This document shows positions 61,127 to 64,000 of a DNA stretch of 64,000 nt, one piece after another. The translations under genes and the position numbers were made by a program. The notes under the pieces are model-generated. The model did not search any database, was not told where the DNA came from, and saw nothing but the letters and a program-made list of their open reading frames with translations. The DNA comes from Ziziphus jujuba. Its lineage: Eukaryota; Streptophyta; Magnoliopsida; Rosales; Rhamnaceae. The stretch lies in contig NC_083390.1 of NCBI RefSeq assembly GCF_031755915.1, positions 21,718,501 through 21,782,500 of the forward strand, in the 5' to 3' direction. Each line of letters opens with the position of its first letter. Within the stretch, counting starts at the first letter, position 1.

Positions 61127-63961
61127 ATGGCATCTGGAGAAGGTAGGCGTCACCATCATAATCTTGTGCCTCTTGCTGCTCTGATCAGCAGAGAGATGAG
61201 GAATGAGAAGATGGAGAAGCCCACTGTGAGATATGGCCATGCAGCTCAATCTAGGAAAGGAGAGGATTATTTCTTGATTAAGACTGATTGTCAACGAGTC
61301 CCGGGGAATCCTTCTTCTACGTTTTCTGCATTTGCGGTAACTCTCTCTCTCTCTCTCTCCCTTTCTTACTATGAAACTTGATCATTGTCAGGAGCTGTAT
61401 TTTACAGTTTTTCTATCACGAGGTGCAAATTTGTGTATTTATGTTGTTTAAGATTTGTTTTTCTAGTCTGTAGTGTGAATCTACACGCTCAAGTGTATTT
61501 TTTGCAAGTTAATAGCCAAATCTTTGAGGCTTACATAATGCTATCTGCTAAATCTTAGATCTTTGATGGGCACAATGGAAATGCAGCAGCAATTTTTACG
61601 AGGGAGAATTTGTTAAGTCACGTGTTGGGTGCTATTCCCCGTGGGTTAGGGAGAGAGGAGTGGCTTCAAGCTTTACCACGGGCATTGGTTGCTGGGTTTG
61701 TGAAGACTGATAAGGAATTCCAGAGCAGAGGTATGGGTCTCTAACTCTTCTTTGGGCTATGATTTTTGTTTTCGATTACCATTTTGAGTCATAATTGTTG
61801 TGAACTTAACCAAACTAATTGTACTTTACTCCTGTGACTGTCTCCATTCAGGAGAGACTTCTGGAACAACAGCCACATTTGTTATAGTTGATGGTTGGAC
61901 TGTGACGGTTGCATCTGTTGGAGATTCTCGTTGTATTTTAGATACTCAGGGTGGTGCTGTTTCCACCTTAACTGTTGATCATAGGCTTGAAGAGAATGTA
62001 GAAGAGTATGTATCCATCATGAACCCCGTGTTCTCGTCTTTGCTTGGATGTGCCTATTAACTGGTTTTTGTATACATGTAGGAGAGAACGTGTAACTGCA
62101 AGTGGTGGTGAAGTTGGGCGCCTAAGCATTGTTGGTGGAACAGAGGTGAGCTGCATTTTAAGCTTACGGTTTTGTTTTTCAATAAAACTTATATATATTA
62201 ATTCTATGATTATCAGAATCAAATTCAATAGTTGTCTGTTTAATGCTTACAGATTGGTCCACTTCGCTGTTGGCCAGGGGGTTTATGCCTTTCCAGGTCA
62301 ATTGGAGACATGGATGTTGGGGAATATATAGTTCCAATACCATATGTCAAACAAGTTAAGGTATTTTCCTTGTTTAGCTGCTTAAGTTAATGAATTCAAT
62401 TCCTATGTTAAAACTTTTGCTGCTTTACTTCTTTAGTTGTCGACTTTATGGAATGGTCTCAGATATTACTAAGAAAGCGACCTAACATTGGTTTTATAAA
62501 AGCTATCAAATGCAGGAGGTAGGCTTATAATTGCTTCTGATGGCATCTGGGATGCTATGTCCTCAGATATGGCAGCAAAATCATGCCGTGGGTTGCCTGC
62601 TGAACTTGCTGCTAGGCAAGTTGTGAAGGTGATTTCTATTCATTTTTGTACTATTTTTCCTTGCCAGCCTTGTTTGAACCAGAATCACCTTAAAAGCCTA
62701 TACTTGTTATTTATTGTATTTAATGGATCATTGTTTAGGAAGCTTTAAGAACAAGGGGGCTAAAGGATGATACAACCTGCATAGTTGTGGATATAATTCC
62801 TCCTGATACTACAGTACAACCTTCAACACCTCCAAAGAAGCAGAACAAGCTTAGGGCTCTGTTATTCAGGAAGAAATCCTGTGCTTCAGCTAATAAACTA
62901 TCAAAGAAGCTATCGGCTGTTGGAATTGTAGAGGAACTTTTTGAAGAAGGCTCAGCAATGCTTGCTGAAAGGTCAGTGTGCCTGTTTGATTCCTGAATGT
63001 GCTGTATGGATCACAACCATGCATTCAATGCCAATATCTTCAAGCGATCCATGTTCTGCATGATAATATAATTTTCTATGCAAGGATGTTTCTTTCAATG
63101 TTTACTTTGATAAGAAGTGAGTTTGTTCTTATTATGGCCTAATAACTTAAAACCTGCTTATCCACTAGTTTTCTACCTAAAAATGGGTGTTAATTTATAA
63201 AGGGAAAATGATGATTATTTTTTATCGTTCTTTTATAAGCCAAGAATTTGTTCAATTCCAACTGTTTTGTCAATCGATGTGGATGCTTAATCTTCAGGCT
63301 TCCAGCTGGTTACTGTTCTAATGCAACCCTTTACATTATCATCCTATCCTTAAACATGTACAATGATGGTGTAATTGTTGAAGTGTCAGAATAAGGTTAG
63401 AAAGTAGTTATTGTGTGCCAGTTAAGTATCGTGTGAATGCATGCTTCAACATCAGGGATAGTTTATCAAATACTTGCCTTTTTTATCCTAGGTAAGTAGG
63501 TTTTCTAGGTCCTTGTTGATGTTGAACCAAATTTACTTGAAATATAAGTTGCAAGCGACATTTAACCTTTCATATTGCAAAGTAATCATGCTTTTGTTTT
63601 GCTCTATTTCTTAGAAAGCTTCCTATATTAATTGATTTTAGAATCATTGGTTTGGAAATTTCACATCATCATTTCTTGTTCTGCTATGGTCAAATTTCTT
63701 ACTCTATGCATTTGTTAATGTTAAAACTATCATTCTTGCAGGCTGGGAAACGATGACTTCATGGCACAGTCAACATCTGGCCTGTTCATGTGTGCTGTAT
63801 GTCAAGTTGATCTTGCACCAAGCGAGGGCATCTCGGTTCACGCTGGATCTATCTTCTCCATGAGCTCAAAGCCCTGGCAAGGGCCTTTCCTCTGCGCTGA
63901 TTGCCGTAATAAGAAGGACGCAATGGAAGGAAAACGTCCCAGTGGAGTAAAAGTGGCATAA
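61127..63961 (+). CDS. Protein phosphatase 2C with C-terminal four-cysteine module
   Basis: Eight exons, 61127-61336, 61559-61730, 61852-62005, 62082-62145, 62253-62360, 62503-62628, 62739-62971, 63742-63961, give 428 residues with matching phases. PP2C motifs appear in order: RKGEDYFLI, IFDGHNGNAAA (metal-binding Asp-Gly), SGTTATFVIV, VASVGDSRC, CLSRSIGDMDVG, IASDGIWDAMS and GLKDDTTCIVVDI, which carries the final metal-binding Asp. After the catalytic domain (to about residue 290) comes a basic linker, then CAVC ... CADC near residues 372-415, a zinc-ribbon-like pair of C-x2-C knuckles. Arabidopsis PP2C5, PP2C12 and PP2C15 are, as I remember, of this type. It removes phosphate from Ser/Thr; the targets of this clade are poorly known. 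The exon 6 start follows ATAAAAG, a weak acceptor, but is fixed by frame. Confidence 0.9.
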
Positions 63962-64000
63962 CTCCTATTGTTTACCCCTCATTCTTTAATCCTTCATTCA

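Noticed and set aside
1..64000. CRISPR arrays, operons, phage or insertion sequences
   Set aside because: The window is eukaryotic nuclear DNA; no spaced direct repeats or prokaryotic gene clusters are present.

Overview
This is a 64 kb piece of AT-rich nuclear DNA from a flowering plant, most likely a core eudicot. The genes have many small exons with GT-AG introns, are separated by long gene-poor DNA full of poly(A/T), (TA)n and (GA)n tracts, and encode plant-specific families (LRK10-like receptor kinase, type 2 lipid transfer protein, RTNLB reticulon, DUF1218, F-box/DUF295, NDT-type NAD carrier). The species cannot be fixed by eye. Exon models were built by hand from reading frame, splice-site phase and remembered family consensus; no alignment was run.

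Layout. 3-8 kb (+): a 12-exon gene joining a CinA C-terminal (NMN deamidase-like) domain to a nucleotidylyltransferase domain, which looks like a two-step NAD-salvage enzyme. About 9.9 kb (-): a small membrane protein with a Gly/Cys tail. 12.7-13.9 kb (-): a compact five-exon reticulon-like gene that no single long ORF reveals. 16.8 kb (+): an intact type 2 non-specific lipid transfer protein, with a decayed second copy at 19.1 kb. 20.6-22.2 kb (-): a three-exon DUF1218 membrane protein. 24.2-25.5 kb (-): an F-box/DUF295 protein with a triplicated basic N-terminal repeat.

28-42 kb (+): the most unusual region. Five GUB_WAK-type receptor ectodomain exons lie in tandem in the same orientation, each ending in a phase-1 splice donor. 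Only the last is followed by juxtamembrane, transmembrane and kinase exons. The first four are either secreted ectodomain-only proteins or remnants, or alternative first exons that could splice onto the single downstream kinase in a variable/constant layout.

43.5 kb (+): an intronless basic protein of unknown function behind long GA tracts. 45.2-49.6 kb (-): a nine-exon mitochondrial-carrier gene matching the NAD+ transporter NDT2. About 50.7 kb (-): a stranded lipoxygenase fragment. 51-61 kb: gene-poor DNA. 61.1-64 kb (+): an eight-exon clade-type PP2C phosphatase with a C-terminal four-cysteine module.

The genes do not form an operon-like unit. Two themes recur: NAD metabolism (the CinA/adenylyltransferase fusion and NDT2, 37 kb apart and probably coincidental) and local duplication (lipid transfer protein pair, receptor ectodomain array, several intronic or intergenic tandem repeats).
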